Below, piece after piece: positions 8,748 through 18,549 of a stretch of 64,000 nucleotides of DNA. Within the stretch, counting starts at the first letter, position 1. Each line of letters starts with the position of its first letter. The notes under the pieces were generated by a model. That model searched no databases. It was not told the DNA's origin and was given only the letters and a program-made list of their open reading frames with translations. Origin of the DNA: Sinorhizobium sp. RAC02. Its GTDB lineage: Bacteria > Pseudomonadota > Alphaproteobacteria > Rhizobiales > Rhizobiaceae. Location of the stretch: positions 2,800,001 to 2,864,000 of the forward strand of contig NZ_CP016450.1 in NCBI RefSeq assembly GCF_001713395.1, read 5' to 3'. Both the position numbers and the translations under genes were made by a program.

Positions 8748-9710
8748 ATGGCCCTGCCCGCGATCCTCAAGGACAAGCTGCGCCTGCCCGTCGTTGGCGC
8801 GCCGCTCTTTATCGTCTCGCATCCCGCATTGACCCTCGCACAGTGCAAGGCCGGCGTCATCGGCGCCTTCCCGGCACTGAATGCGCGCCCGGAATCGCAA
8901 CTCGACGAGTGGCTGGCGGAAATCACCGAAGGCCTTGCCGCGCACGACGCGCAAAATCCCGACCGCCCCTCTGCCCCCTTCGCCGTCAACCAGATCGTCC
9001 ACCGCTCCAACAAGCGGCTGGAGCACGATCTGATGAGGTGCGTGAAATACAAGGTGCCCGTGGTGATCTCGTCGCTCGGCGCCGTGCCGGAGGTGAATGC
9101 CGCGATCCACTCCTATGGCGGCATCGTGCTGCACGACGTGATCAACAACCGACATGCCAATTCGGCGATCCGCAAGGGCGCGGACGGCTTGATCGCCGTT
9201 GCGGCCGGCGCCGGCGGCCATGCCGGCCCGCTCTCGCCCTTCGCGCTGATCCAGGAGATCCGCGAATGGTTCGACGGCCCCCTCCTCCTCTCCGGCGCGA
9301 TCGCGACGGGCGGCGCAATCCTCGCCGCCCAGGCGATGGGTGCCGACATGGCCTATATCGGCTCGCCCTTCATCGCCACGACGGAGGCGCGCGCAAGCGA
9401 CGCCTACAAGCAGATGATCGTCGATAGCGCCGCCGCAGACATCGTCTACTCCAACTACTTCACGGGCATCCACGGCAACTACCTGAAACCCTCAATCGCT
9501 GCCGCTGGCATTGATCCGGACCATCTGCCGGAAGCCGACCCGACGAAGATGGACTTCGAAGCGGCAACGACCGGCGCCAAAGCCTGGAAAGACATCTGGG
9601 GCTGCGGCCAGGGCATCGGCGCCATCAAGGAAATCGCCCCCGTCGAAAATCTCGTCGCCCGGCTGGAGCGCGAATACATCGCCGCAAAGCACCGCATTTG
9701 CGCCGCCTGA
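8748..9710 (+). CDS. Nitronate monooxygenase / 2-nitropropane dioxygenase-like flavoprotein
   Basis: This is an FMN-dependent TIM-barrel enzyme of 320 residues. The family marks are the N-terminal substrate loop VVGAPLFIVSHP, the central AAGAGGHAGPLSPFALI motif with the conserved His, and the C-terminal FMN phosphate-binding LLSGAIATGGAILAAQAMGADMAYIGSPF. It likely oxidises alkyl nitronates or a related substrate; family members include enoyl reductases, so substrate is open. It is a single gene between a palindromic operator and tRNA-Thr. The operator shared with fadD suggests a role tied to fatty-acid or branched-chain catabolism. Confidence 0.85.
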   Translation: MALPAILKDKLRLPVVGAPLFIVSHPALTLAQCKAGVIGAFPALNARPESQLDEWLAEITEGLAAHDAQNPDRPSAPFAVNQIVHRSNKRLEHDLMRCVKYKVPVVISSLGAVPEVNAAIHSYGGIVLHDVINNRHANSAIRKGADGLIAVAAGAGGHAGPLSPFALIQEIREWFDGPLLLSGAIATGGAILAAQAMGADMAYIGSPFIATTEARASDAYKQMIVDSAAADIVYSNYFTGIHGNYLKPSIAAAGIDPDHLPEADPTKMDFEAATTGAKAWKDIWGCGQGIGAIKEIAPVENLVARLEREYIAAKHRICAA

Positions 9711-9836
9711 CCGCGGCGCGCTGGAAAATCGCACAGAGAAATATGCGGAAGTTGAAACTCCCCGCTTGAAATCTCTCCCCATTGCGGTTATCAGCGCACC
9801 AATTCCGGTCCCGACACGCTTCGGGATCGTTTGAAG

Positions 9837-9912
9837 GCCGCTTTAGCTCAGTTGGTAGAGCACGTCATTCGTAATGACGGGGTCAGCAGTTCGAGTCTGC
9901 TAAGCGGCACCA
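9837..9912 (+). tRNA. tRNA-Thr (anticodon CGT)
   Basis: The 76-nt cloverleaf has the acceptor stem GCCGCTT/AAGCGGC, the D-arm AGCTCAGTTGGTAGAGC, the anticodon stem-loop CGTCA-TTCGTAA-TGACG and the T-arm around TTCGAGT. The CCA end is encoded. The anticodon CGT reads ACG. Confidence 0.96.
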
Positions 9913-10035
9913 TTTCTCCTGAAAATTTGAAGTGATGAGAACGCGAGCTGTTTTGCGGCTTGCTTGCGCCTTCATAGAAACCGATGCAGCCGACAAGCCG
10001 TGTATTGATGACTCGCGCATCGAGCACGAGCGCCA

Positions 10036-11199
10036 TCAGCCCTCATCAAGCGCCTTAAAGTCCCTCTTCGAAACGTCGTCCGTTCGATGCGCCGGAAAGG
10101 GGCTGACGGTTAGAAGGCTAAAGTCGAAGGTGCCGCGCTTGTCGCCGTGAAGCACGTATTGGCGATGGACGCGGAGAAAATCGCGTTTGATTCGCTTGTA
10201 GCGCTCGGGTTCGAGCAGTTTCTTCACGCGGATGTACATTTGCTCCGCCTGGGGGGCGTCCGGGTGCCCGCACAGCGAGACGACGGGGCATTTGTAGAAA
10301 TGGATCACGTCGGTCAGGCAGTGTACCTCGACGAAGGACACTTCGGGCACGCGCGCTATCGCCCCCACTCTGTCGCGCAACTTGGCGGCCGGCCGGAGAA
10401 GAGCGCATTGCAGAATCGCCCCTCCGAGGGTGAGGAAGACGACCTTTTTTCCAACCAGTGCCGCAGGATTGTTTTCCAGCACCATTCCGAGGACATGGGC
10501 TGCAAGCGTCGAGCCCATGCTGTGGGAGCTGATGACATATTCGTCGGCGGGCTCATCGAGCGCTTTGGCGAGCCGCGCGGCGCATTGCTCCAACCATTTG
10601 ATCAGGTTCGGATCGTCGAGGCGGGCGGCTGACACCGCCAGTTGCCAGTCGGCAAAAAGATGGAGGGTGAGAAAACGCTCGGTAAGCGGAAAAAGCACGT
10701 ATTGAAAGCCAAACCAGGCGAGCGGAACACTCCAGATATAGTGCCAAGGGCGCAAATCCAGCCAGAAAGGGGTCGCAGCCACAAAAAGGCAGGCCCCGAG
10801 CACCAAGCTCATCAACAGGTATGGAAAGACGAAAAACAGCCCGAACCGCCATGCGTGCCGGAAGTAGCCGGCCGCCGCACCATAATACACGACCTGCGCG
10901 GCGCTGAAAAAGCCCGCCACAATACGGTGCAGGATCTGCTTTTCAGTCAGCTTTTCGAGCAATCCGTTGTGATCGCACAGGTGTACGGTCGTGGATGTAT
11001 TCCAGCCCGCGACGTCGCTCGAGACCGTGAAATTCGGGCCGACGTCCTCGTCGGCGAGCGGAGATACGATTGCGGAGTAGTCCCAGACCTTGGATGAGAA
11101 TTGGGCGGAGCGCTTGAAGCGGCCGTGGTGCGCCGAAGCAGTCATTGGCTCGAACCCTGGAAAATGCACCACAACGCGTCGTTCTATTGTTTTTGTCAT
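10036..11199 (-). CDS. Membrane protein with an alpha/beta-hydrolase-like SHSMG motif
   Basis: No named family is recognised. The 387-residue protein starts with VVHFPGFEP, resembling the oxyanion-side strand of alpha/beta hydrolases. Two hydrophobic hairpin segments lie near residues 118-140 and 150-170. The nucleophile-elbow-like YVISSHSMGSTLAAHVLG follows near residue 225. Candidate His and Asp residues lie further on (EVHCLTDVIHFYKCPV). An AGGA lies five bases upstream of the ATG. It may be a lipid- or thioester-acting hydrolase anchored to the inner membrane. Base composition looks less GC-rich than the neighbours. Confidence 0.75.
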   Translation of the reverse strand: MTKTIERRVVVHFPGFEPMTASAHHGRFKRSAQFSSKVWDYSAIVSPLADEDVGPNFTVSSDVAGWNTSTTVHLCDHNGLLEKLTEKQILHRIVAGFFSAAQVVYYGAAAGYFRHAWRFGLFFVFPYLLMSLVLGACLFVAATPFWLDLRPWHYIWSVPLAWFGFQYVLFPLTERFLTLHLFADWQLAVSAARLDDPNLIKWLEQCAARLAKALDEPADEYVISSHSMGSTLAAHVLGMVLENNPAALVGKKVVFLTLGGAILQCALLRPAAKLRDRVGAIARVPEVSFVEVHCLTDVIHFYKCPVVSLCGHPDAPQAEQMYIRVKKLLEPERYKRIKRDFLRVHRQYVLHGDKRGTFDFSLLTVSPFPAHRTDDVSKRDFKALDEG

Positions 11200-11601
11200 G
11201 TCGTCCTGCAGCAGCTCCGTGCCGAAAGCATGGTTGGTTGGCTGATCGCGTTCGCCAAATGCCGCCGACGAGGGTGGAGCCGGTGATCAGTGGATGGTGC
11301 GTCTCATAGTCAAGTTTGCAGTCGTCGGAAACCGGCACGCCCTTCAGCGTCGCAATCTCGGCACCGGTCCCCGACATGCGGTCGGGATCGAACAGGTTTT
11401 TTGGTCGGAATTGCGGCTGCCGGTTTCAGAGAAAAGGGTGGACGACGGAGTTCAACCCTTTTTTGTCCTCGGCGTGCGCAGCACCACTAGTGCAGATTTG
11501 CTACGACCCTCTGTATTATCAAGTCGAGATAGGTCGCACGGTTACGCGTCACTCCGAACATGCCGGAAAACAGGCCTGTTCTTGCTCCGGGATTGTCATA
11601 T
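11200..11601. other. Non-coding or degenerate region between the hydrolase-like gene and the omptin gene
   Basis: This 402-bp stretch lies between two divergent genes. On the minus strand an ATG at 11377 opens a plausible-looking peptide (MSGTGAEIATLKGVPVSD onward), and the frame of the downstream gene is open back to a TGA near 11290, but there is no good start site joining them. It may be a 5' remnant with a frameshift, or simply promoter DNA. No repeat of the nearby tRNA end was found. Confidence 0.4.
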
Positions 11602-12552
11602 ATGAGATCTCTAATGCTTCGATCTGCACTGGCGGCATTGGCGCTTGGTACGCCCATGGCGCATGCAGGCGATATGACTGCGCGATCTGCTGACGGCAGT
11701 TTATGGTTGTCCGGCGGCGTCGGCCTCATGAACATCGAAGCCCACGAATATGTCTATCTGGGCAACGACAAAGCGAGCCAGCTCGACTGGGACACCGACG
11801 GGGTCACCCTCTACACAGTAGCGGCAGGCGCTGACCTCGGCAGCGACTGGCACGTCAAAGGCAAGTTCGACTTCGGCTTTGGCGGCGATGGCCACATGGT
11901 CGATTATGACTGGGTGCCGGGTTTTGCCATCGACCAGAGCATGGACGGCTGGAGCGATCGCTCCATCCATCCCGATACGCGCCTCGACTACTATTTCAGC
12001 AGCACGTTTGAGATCGGCAAAAACGTCTTCGCTGACGAACGCAGCACTGTCAGCGTTGGCGGCGGGGTGAAATATACCCAGGTGCGCTGGGACGCCTTCG
12101 GCGGTTCGTACATCTACAGCGAGGGGGGCATCCGCAACGACATTGGCGAGATCCCGGATGGTCTGCGCGGCATCACCTACCAGCAGAACATACCCACGCT
12201 CTTCGTCGGCTTCGATGGGTCGACCAGCTTCGACCGCCTGACCCTGTCCGGCGGCGTCAAGGGCGGCATGACTGTCGGAATCGATGATACCGACGACCAC
12301 TGGCTCACCGCCACCCGGTCTTTCGGTGACATGAACGCGGCCCCTGTCCTTATGCTCAATGCAGCCGTCGACTATCAACTGACAGAGACGGCATCGATCT
12401 ATCTCGCCGGCAACTTCGAGAATGTCTTCCACAGAAAGGGCGACCTGAACTCGACGGACACATCGACCGGCGCCGCGACGCTCTACAGGAATGCTGCCGG
12501 CGCATCCTTCAAGACGATGTCCTTGCAGTTTGGTGTTCGGGGTCGGTTCTAA
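11602..12552 (+). CDS. Omptin-family outer-membrane protease
   Basis: This is a ten-strand beta-barrel aspartic-type protease related to OmpT/Pla. The block DYDW...GWSDRSIHPDTRLDYY matches the OmpT region DQDW...TWTDESRHPDTQLNY, and GGSYIYSEGGIRNDIG matches GGSYIYSSEEGFRDDIG. All four catalytic residues are present: D101, D103, D231 and H233 in the 316-residue numbering (OmpT D83, D85, D210, H212). I chose ATG 11602 because it opens a good signal peptide ending AHA; an upstream ATG at 11560 adds 14 residues. The protein ends in Phe, as usual for barrel assembly. Surface loops decide substrate and cannot be assigned. Confidence 0.9.
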   Translation: MRSLMLRSALAALALGTPMAHAGDMTARSADGSLWLSGGVGLMNIEAHEYVYLGNDKASQLDWDTDGVTLYTVAAGADLGSDWHVKGKFDFGFGGDGHMVDYDWVPGFAIDQSMDGWSDRSIHPDTRLDYYFSSTFEIGKNVFADERSTVSVGGGVKYTQVRWDAFGGSYIYSEGGIRNDIGEIPDGLRGITYQQNIPTLFVGFDGSTSFDRLTLSGGVKGGMTVGIDDTDDHWLTATRSFGDMNAAPVLMLNAAVDYQLTETASIYLAGNFENVFHRKGDLNSTDTSTGAATLYRNAAGASFKTMSLQFGVRGRF

Positions 12553-12619
12553 CCCACGCCGCTGGGCTCAGCGGTGGTAAAGCCCGCTGGTTCGGCAGGC
12601 TTTCCAGGCGCAAATTTTC

Positions 12620-12856
12620 TTAGTCGTTTTCGTCGCACTCGGTGATCTCGCACACGGATTCTTCCGTGGTGCGGTTTGCGCATTCGGTCAGCGCCTTTTC
12701 GCGTGCATCGCCCTCGTCGTCATAGCTGTAGCTGTAGCCGTAGCTGCCCTCCTCGGAGACTGCGATGCAGCCCCAGGCCAGCGCCGAAGTGGTGGATGCG
12801 GTGAAAGCGGTGGCAAGAACGAGGGCAGCAAGCCCCGTCCGCATAGTCGTCGTCAT
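12620..12856 (-). CDS. Small secreted DUF4189-like protein
   Basis: This 78-residue protein has a signal peptide (ending STTSALA) and a short mature domain starting WGCIAVSEEGSYGYSYSYDD, followed by a helix (REKALTECANRT). This order (WG-AIAVS, then AL-C near the end) resembles DUF4189. Four cysteines in the mature part could form two disulfides in the periplasm. It is tail-to-tail with the omptin gene, 67 bp apart. Function is unknown. Confidence 0.8.
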   Translation of the reverse strand: MTTTMRTGLAALVLATAFTASTTSALAWGCIAVSEEGSYGYSYSYDDEGDAREKALTECANRTTEESVCEITECDEND

Positions 12857-13025
12857 GTTTAGTCCCCCAAAAAGTGCGCAAATGCGCGGGGCAACCTATG
12901 GCACGCATACTAATTTTAGCAAGTAGCGGCGGCAATCCCGCGCGGCCAACTCTGGCGGCGTTCTCTGGCGGCGTTCTCGGACGGTTTTACTTCTGGCCGT
13001 GGGCATGAGCCGCCGGTGAACGCGG

Positions 13026-13544
13026 CTAATCGCGCTCCAGCTGGATCGTGCAGTTTCTGCTGGTGGATTTGCCCGACATCCTGTTCGCGTCGATTTTAAC
13101 GACATAATCGTACGTATCCGCCTTCGCGGTGACGATGATGTAGGAATCGGGCGCATCCTCCGTCGGCATGGGGCTTATCTGCGCCTCGTCGGTTCCCGTT
13201 CCCGCACCGCTGAAGGCAAACGAGCCTTTGGCCACCCTGCCGAACTGCTCGCCGACCGACAAGGTGACCGAGAACTGCCGGCGGCCGCAGGAAACTCCGC
13301 CGAGCCAAGTGCCAATGAGGCTACCCTTCTGAGGCTCGTTCTCCACCGGGGATGCATTTTCGCGAAGCCGGGAAATCTCGCGTTCCAGTTCGCGGATAAC
13401 GGCCTTGAGGCGGTCGATTTCAGCCTGCGCCTCATTCTGGCTGACGCGTGGCCCGGTCGGCCCGCTGGCATCGAACTCCTGCGCCTCGACCTGCGTGGCC
13501 ATGGCGAGCGTGGATATTGCCGCGATAACGCCGAAAATGCGCAT
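13026..13544 (-). CDS. Secreted coiled-coil protein of unknown function
   Basis: This 172-residue protein has a signal peptide (MRIFGVIAAISTLAMATQVEAQ). A heptad-like coiled coil follows at about residues 37-62 (AQAEIDRLKAVIRELEREIS), then a beta-rich domain with two cysteines (VSCGRRQF and SRNCTIQL) that may pair. The ATG at 13544 has GGGGA seven bases upstream; the frame extends to 13580 but the extension would bury the signal peptide. No named family is recognised. Confidence 0.78.
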   Translation of the reverse strand: MRIFGVIAAISTLAMATQVEAQEFDASGPTGPRVSQNEAQAEIDRLKAVIRELEREISRLRENASPVENEPQKGSLIGTWLGGVSCGRRQFSVTLSVGEQFGRVAKGSFAFSGAGTGTDEAQISPMPTEDAPDSYIIVTAKADTYDYVVKIDANRMSGKSTSRNCTIQLERD

Positions 13545-13604
13545 TGACTGTCCCCTTATCTGAGACAATCGCTCATCCAAAGCCCCGAGTCGAGGGGCGC
13601 CGGC

Positions 13605-14795
13605 TCAGCCGACGTTGCGCTCCTGGTCGGCCTGGCTTGGCGGTGCCGAATGGGGATCGAGAATGACCGGCGAGGGCGATTCCGCCGTGTCGACTTCGCG
13701 GATCCATTCACGCCAGATGGCAACGAGGAGCGCCATCAGCACAGGGCCGATGAAGAGACCGAGGAAACCCATGGTCTTCACGCCGCCGATGAGGCCGAAG
13801 AAGGTGGGCAGGAACGGCAGCTTGATCGGGCCGCCGACGAGGCGCGGGCGCAGCGTCTTGTCGACGATGAAGAGTTCGACCGAGCCCCAGATGAAGAGCG
13901 CGAGGCCGGCGACCGGCGAGCCGCTGGAAACGAGATAGATCGAGACGAGCGAGAAGGACAGCGGCGCGCCGCCGGGGAAGAGCGCCATGATGCCGGTCAG
14001 CACGCCGAGCGTGACGGCAGACGGCACGCCGGCAACCCAGTAGGCAACGCCGAGCACGATGCCTTCGCCGATGGCGATCAGCGTCATGCCCGTGACGGTG
14101 GAACTGATCGTTGCCGGCACGATGCGGGAAATGCGCTCCCAACGCATCGGCAGGATGCGTTCGCCGAGGCGATCGACCTGGCCGGCGAAGGACTGACCGT
14201 CGCGGTAGATGAAGAACAGCGCGATCAGCATGAAGAGCATAGCGAGCAGCAGGCCGAAGGCCTTGCCGCCGGCTGCGAGTGCGACACGATAGATATTGCC
14301 GATATTGGCGCCGCTGACGATCTGCGTCAGTTCGCCGATGGCGCCCGGATGATCGATGAAGCGTGTCCACTGCATGTCGAGCCAACCGCCGATGATCGGC
14401 AGCGCACGAATCCAGTCCGGCGTCACGGCCCCGGTGCGATTGGTCTCCACCGCCCAACCGATCCACTCACGGATTTCGTGAAAGGCATAGGTCGAGGCAA
14501 TCATGATCGGGCCGATGATGAAGGCCAGGATGAGGAGAATGGCGATGGAGGCCGCGAGTGTGCGGTTGCCGTTCACCTGCGCCAGCAGGCGCGCATAGAG
14601 CGGCCAACTGGCAAATGCGATGACGAGGGCCGCAAGCACCGGCACGACGAAGCCATGGAAGAAATAGATGCCGGCGAAGGCGACAAGGACAAGGAGCCAG
14701 CGCGCCGCCGAGATGGGCGATATGAGCGCGACGCTGCTCGGGCGGGCAGCGCCGAGAAACCGGGGCTCATTTCTGCGATGTTCCGAATGCAGCAA
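13605..14795 (-). CDS. AI-2E family permease (PerM/YdiK type)
   Basis: This is an inner-membrane protein of 396 residues with about eight membrane helices. The family pattern is visible: an N-terminal helical pair (WLLVLVAFAGIYFFHGFVVPVLAALVIAF region), a central soluble segment, and the C-terminal conserved LFPGGAPL...PRLVGGPIKLPFLPTFFGLIGG block. Members export autoinducer-2 or act as ion antiporters; the substrate cannot be told from sequence. It is divergent from fadD. The start may be 20-30 residues downstream since the N-terminus is charged. Confidence 0.88.
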   Translation of the reverse strand: MLHSEHRRNEPRFLGAARPSSVALISPISAARWLLVLVAFAGIYFFHGFVVPVLAALVIAFASWPLYARLLAQVNGNRTLAASIAILLILAFIIGPIMIASTYAFHEIREWIGWAVETNRTGAVTPDWIRALPIIGGWLDMQWTRFIDHPGAIGELTQIVSGANIGNIYRVALAAGGKAFGLLLAMLFMLIALFFIYRDGQSFAGQVDRLGERILPMRWERISRIVPATISSTVTGMTLIAIGEGIVLGVAYWVAGVPSAVTLGVLTGIMALFPGGAPLSFSLVSIYLVSSGSPVAGLALFIWGSVELFIVDKTLRPRLVGGPIKLPFLPTFFGLIGGVKTMGFLGLFIGPVLMALLVAIWREWIREVDTAESPSPVILDPHSAPPSQADQERNVG

Positions 14796-15104
14796 GCGCG
14801 TTCACTCCAATGCGGCGTCGTCCAGGCCAGACTGCCTAGATAAGCTGTACCCCAAGATTGTTAAACATATACGTGATATTTTAGGCCAAAGCGCGATGAG
14901 ACGCCGCAGGGCCAGCGATTGCCGCGACTTACAGAAAAGCTATGTTGGACAAGCCGGTGAATTGTTGACGTTTACGTCAATGTAATATAGCGATGACTCT
15001 TGATGGCGCCCGCTAAAAGCATCATCTTGTCCGCATCGAACGGTTGGAGGACCTTCGGTGCCGGCGGGACGGACGATGCCCGCGCCCAACGAGGAGGAGC
15101 ACGC
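14796..15104. other. Divergent promoter region between the AI-2E permease gene and fadD
   Basis: These 309 bases contain no gene. An AT-rich patch around 14855-14885 suits promoters, and the palindromic operator at 14965-14980 suits control of fadD. The frame of fadD is open upstream to 15000, but the ribosome-binding site supports 15105. Confidence 0.55.
14965..14980 (+). promoter_or_regulatory. Perfect palindromic operator TTGACGTTTACGTCAA upstream of fadD
   Basis: Seven-base arms TTGACGT/ACGTCAA flank TT. It lies 124 bp upstream of the fadD ATG. From memory it resembles operators of MerR-family LiuR-type regulators of branched-chain and fatty-acid degradation; this attribution is inference. 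A double copy lies before the nitronate monooxygenase gene. Confidence 0.65.
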
Positions 15105-16805
15105 ATGTCGGCCACAGTTCAGGACCCTTCCACGCAGCCGTCCGGCCGCTTCTGGCTTGCCTCGTATCCCGAGGGCATGGCCGGTGATATCGCGCCGCTC
15201 GGTTATCCGTCCATCGGCGCGCTGGTTGAAAGCTGCTGCGCCCAGTTTGCCGATCGCCCCGCCTTCACCAGCATGGGCAAGACGCTGACCTTCCGGGACT
15301 TCGAGGCCGCATCGCGCAGCATCGCCGCCTGGCTCCAGGCGCGCGGCCTTGAAAAGGGCGACCGCGTCGCGGTGATGATGCCGAACATTTTGCAGAACCC
15401 GGTGATCATCTTCGGCATCCTGCGTGCCGGTCTCGTCGTGGTGAACGTCAACCCGCTCTATACGCCGCGCGAACTCGAACACCAGTTGAAGGATGCCGGC
15501 GCCAAGGCGCTGTTCGTTCTGGAGAATTTTGCCAGCACCGTCGCGCAGGTCGTCTCGCGCACGGCCGTCAAGCATGTGGTCGTCACCACGATGGGCGACA
15601 TGCTCGGCCTCAAGGGCCTGATCGTCAATCTCGTCGTACGCAAGGTGAAGAAGCTGGTGCCCGCCTGGTCGCTGCCGGGCCATATTCCCTTCAAGCAGGT
15701 GATGGCGGAAGGCGCGCACGGCACGTTGAAGCCCGTCAGCATTGCGCCGGATGATACCGCCTTCCTGCAATATACCGGCGGCACGACGGGCGTCTCGAAG
15801 GGCGCGACGCTGACCCATGCCAACCTGCTCTCCAACATGGAGCAGATCAAGCTGTGGATCGAGCCGATCTTCCATCTGAAGAAGCGGCCGGACCAACTCG
15901 TCTTCATTTGCGCGCTGCCGCTCTATCACATCTTCGCCCTGACCGTGAATGGACTGATGGGCATCGCGCTCGGCGGCCACAATGTGCTGATCGCCAATCC
16001 GCGCGATATCCCCGCCTTCGTCAAGGAACTCGGGAAGTACCGCGTCCACATCTTCCCGGGCCTCAACACGCTGTTCAACGCGCTGATGAACAATCCGGAC
16101 TTTGCCAAGCTCGACCTGTCCGACCTGCTGCTGACGCTTGGCGGCGGTATGGCGGTGCAGCGGCCGGTCGCCGAACGCTGGCAGAAGATGACCGGTTGCG
16201 CCGTCATTGAGGGCTATGGCCTGTCGGAAACCTCGCCGGTCGCGACCGCCAACCGTTTCGACCGTGCGGAATTCACCGGCACGATCGGCTTGCCCTTGCC
16301 CTCGACGGACATCGAAATCCGCGACGACGACGGCAGGACGCTGGGGCTCGGCGAAGTAGGCGAGATCTGCATCCGCGGCCCGCAGGTCATGGCCGGCTAC
16401 TGGCAGCGGCCGGACGAGACCGCCAAGGTAATGACCCCCGACGGCTTCTTCCGCTCCGGCGATATCGGCTTCATGTCGTCGGAAGGCTTTACCAAGATCG
16501 TCGACCGCAAGAAGGACATGATCCTCGTCTCCGGCTTCAACGTCTTCCCCAACGAGATCGAGGAAGTGGCGATGTCGCATCCCGGCATTCTCGAATGCGC
16601 GGCAATCGGCGTGCCGGACGAACATTCCGGCGAGGCGGTAAAACTGTTCGTGGTGAAGAAGGATCCGGCGCTCACCGAAGCGGATGTGAAGGCGCATTGC
16701 GCGGCGAACCTCACCAACTACAAGCGGCCGAAATTCATCGAATTCCGCACCGAACTGCCGAAATCGAATGTCGGCAAGATTCTCCGAAAGGACCTTCGGG
16801 GCTGA
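15105..16805 (+). CDS. fadD: Long-chain-fatty-acid-CoA ligase FadD
   Basis: This enzyme activates fatty acids to acyl-CoA with ATP for beta-oxidation. The protein has 566 residues from the ATG at 15105, chosen because GAGGAGG lies nine bases upstream. The AMP-binding P-loop YTGGTTGVSKGA, the GYGLSETSP motif, the hinge FRSGDIGF...DRKKDMILVSGFNVFPNEIE and the C-terminal catalytic Lys (SNVGKILRKDL) are all present. It stands alone between the AI-2E permease and pgi and has its own palindromic operator. Confidence 0.95.
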   Translation: MSATVQDPSTQPSGRFWLASYPEGMAGDIAPLGYPSIGALVESCCAQFADRPAFTSMGKTLTFRDFEAASRSIAAWLQARGLEKGDRVAVMMPNILQNPVIIFGILRAGLVVVNVNPLYTPRELEHQLKDAGAKALFVLENFASTVAQVVSRTAVKHVVVTTMGDMLGLKGLIVNLVVRKVKKLVPAWSLPGHIPFKQVMAEGAHGTLKPVSIAPDDTAFLQYTGGTTGVSKGATLTHANLLSNMEQIKLWIEPIFHLKKRPDQLVFICALPLYHIFALTVNGLMGIALGGHNVLIANPRDIPAFVKELGKYRVHIFPGLNTLFNALMNNPDFAKLDLSDLLLTLGGGMAVQRPVAERWQKMTGCAVIEGYGLSETSPVATANRFDRAEFTGTIGLPLPSTDIEIRDDDGRTLGLGEVGEICIRGPQVMAGYWQRPDETAKVMTPDGFFRSGDIGFMSSEGFTKIVDRKKDMILVSGFNVFPNEIEEVAMSHPGILECAAIGVPDEHSGEAVKLFVVKKDPALTEADVKAHCAANLTNYKRPKFIEFRTELPKSNVGKILRKDLRG

Positions 16806-16921
16806 CACCTGCACCGGTTAAACCGATTTAATTTTTTCGGACAAGTCGCGTTTGCGGTCTTGATTTGCACATGCCAAAGCGACTAGCTAGCCGGCATCGT
16901 CCAAAGCCAAGGAAGACGCCG

Positions 16922-18547
<1,626 letters not shown>

Positions 18548-18549
18548 GC

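Noticed and set aside
9837..12552. Integrative island using tRNA-Thr as attachment site
   Set aside because: No integrase gene and no second copy of the tRNA 3' end were found, so only possible horizontal gain of the omptin region is suggested.
14940..16814. A 624-codon open frame on the minus strand opposite fadD
   Set aside because: It is antisense to fadD, whose motifs and ribosome-binding site are certain. The residue mix is Asp/Arg/Ala/His-rich, as expected from GC-rich third positions, with no domain.
16806..16921. Terminator between fadD and pgi (CGGTTAAACCG followed by T-rich DNA)
   Set aside because: The possible stem is only three to five pairs with a loop that is too small or unstable; the T-run alone is not enough.
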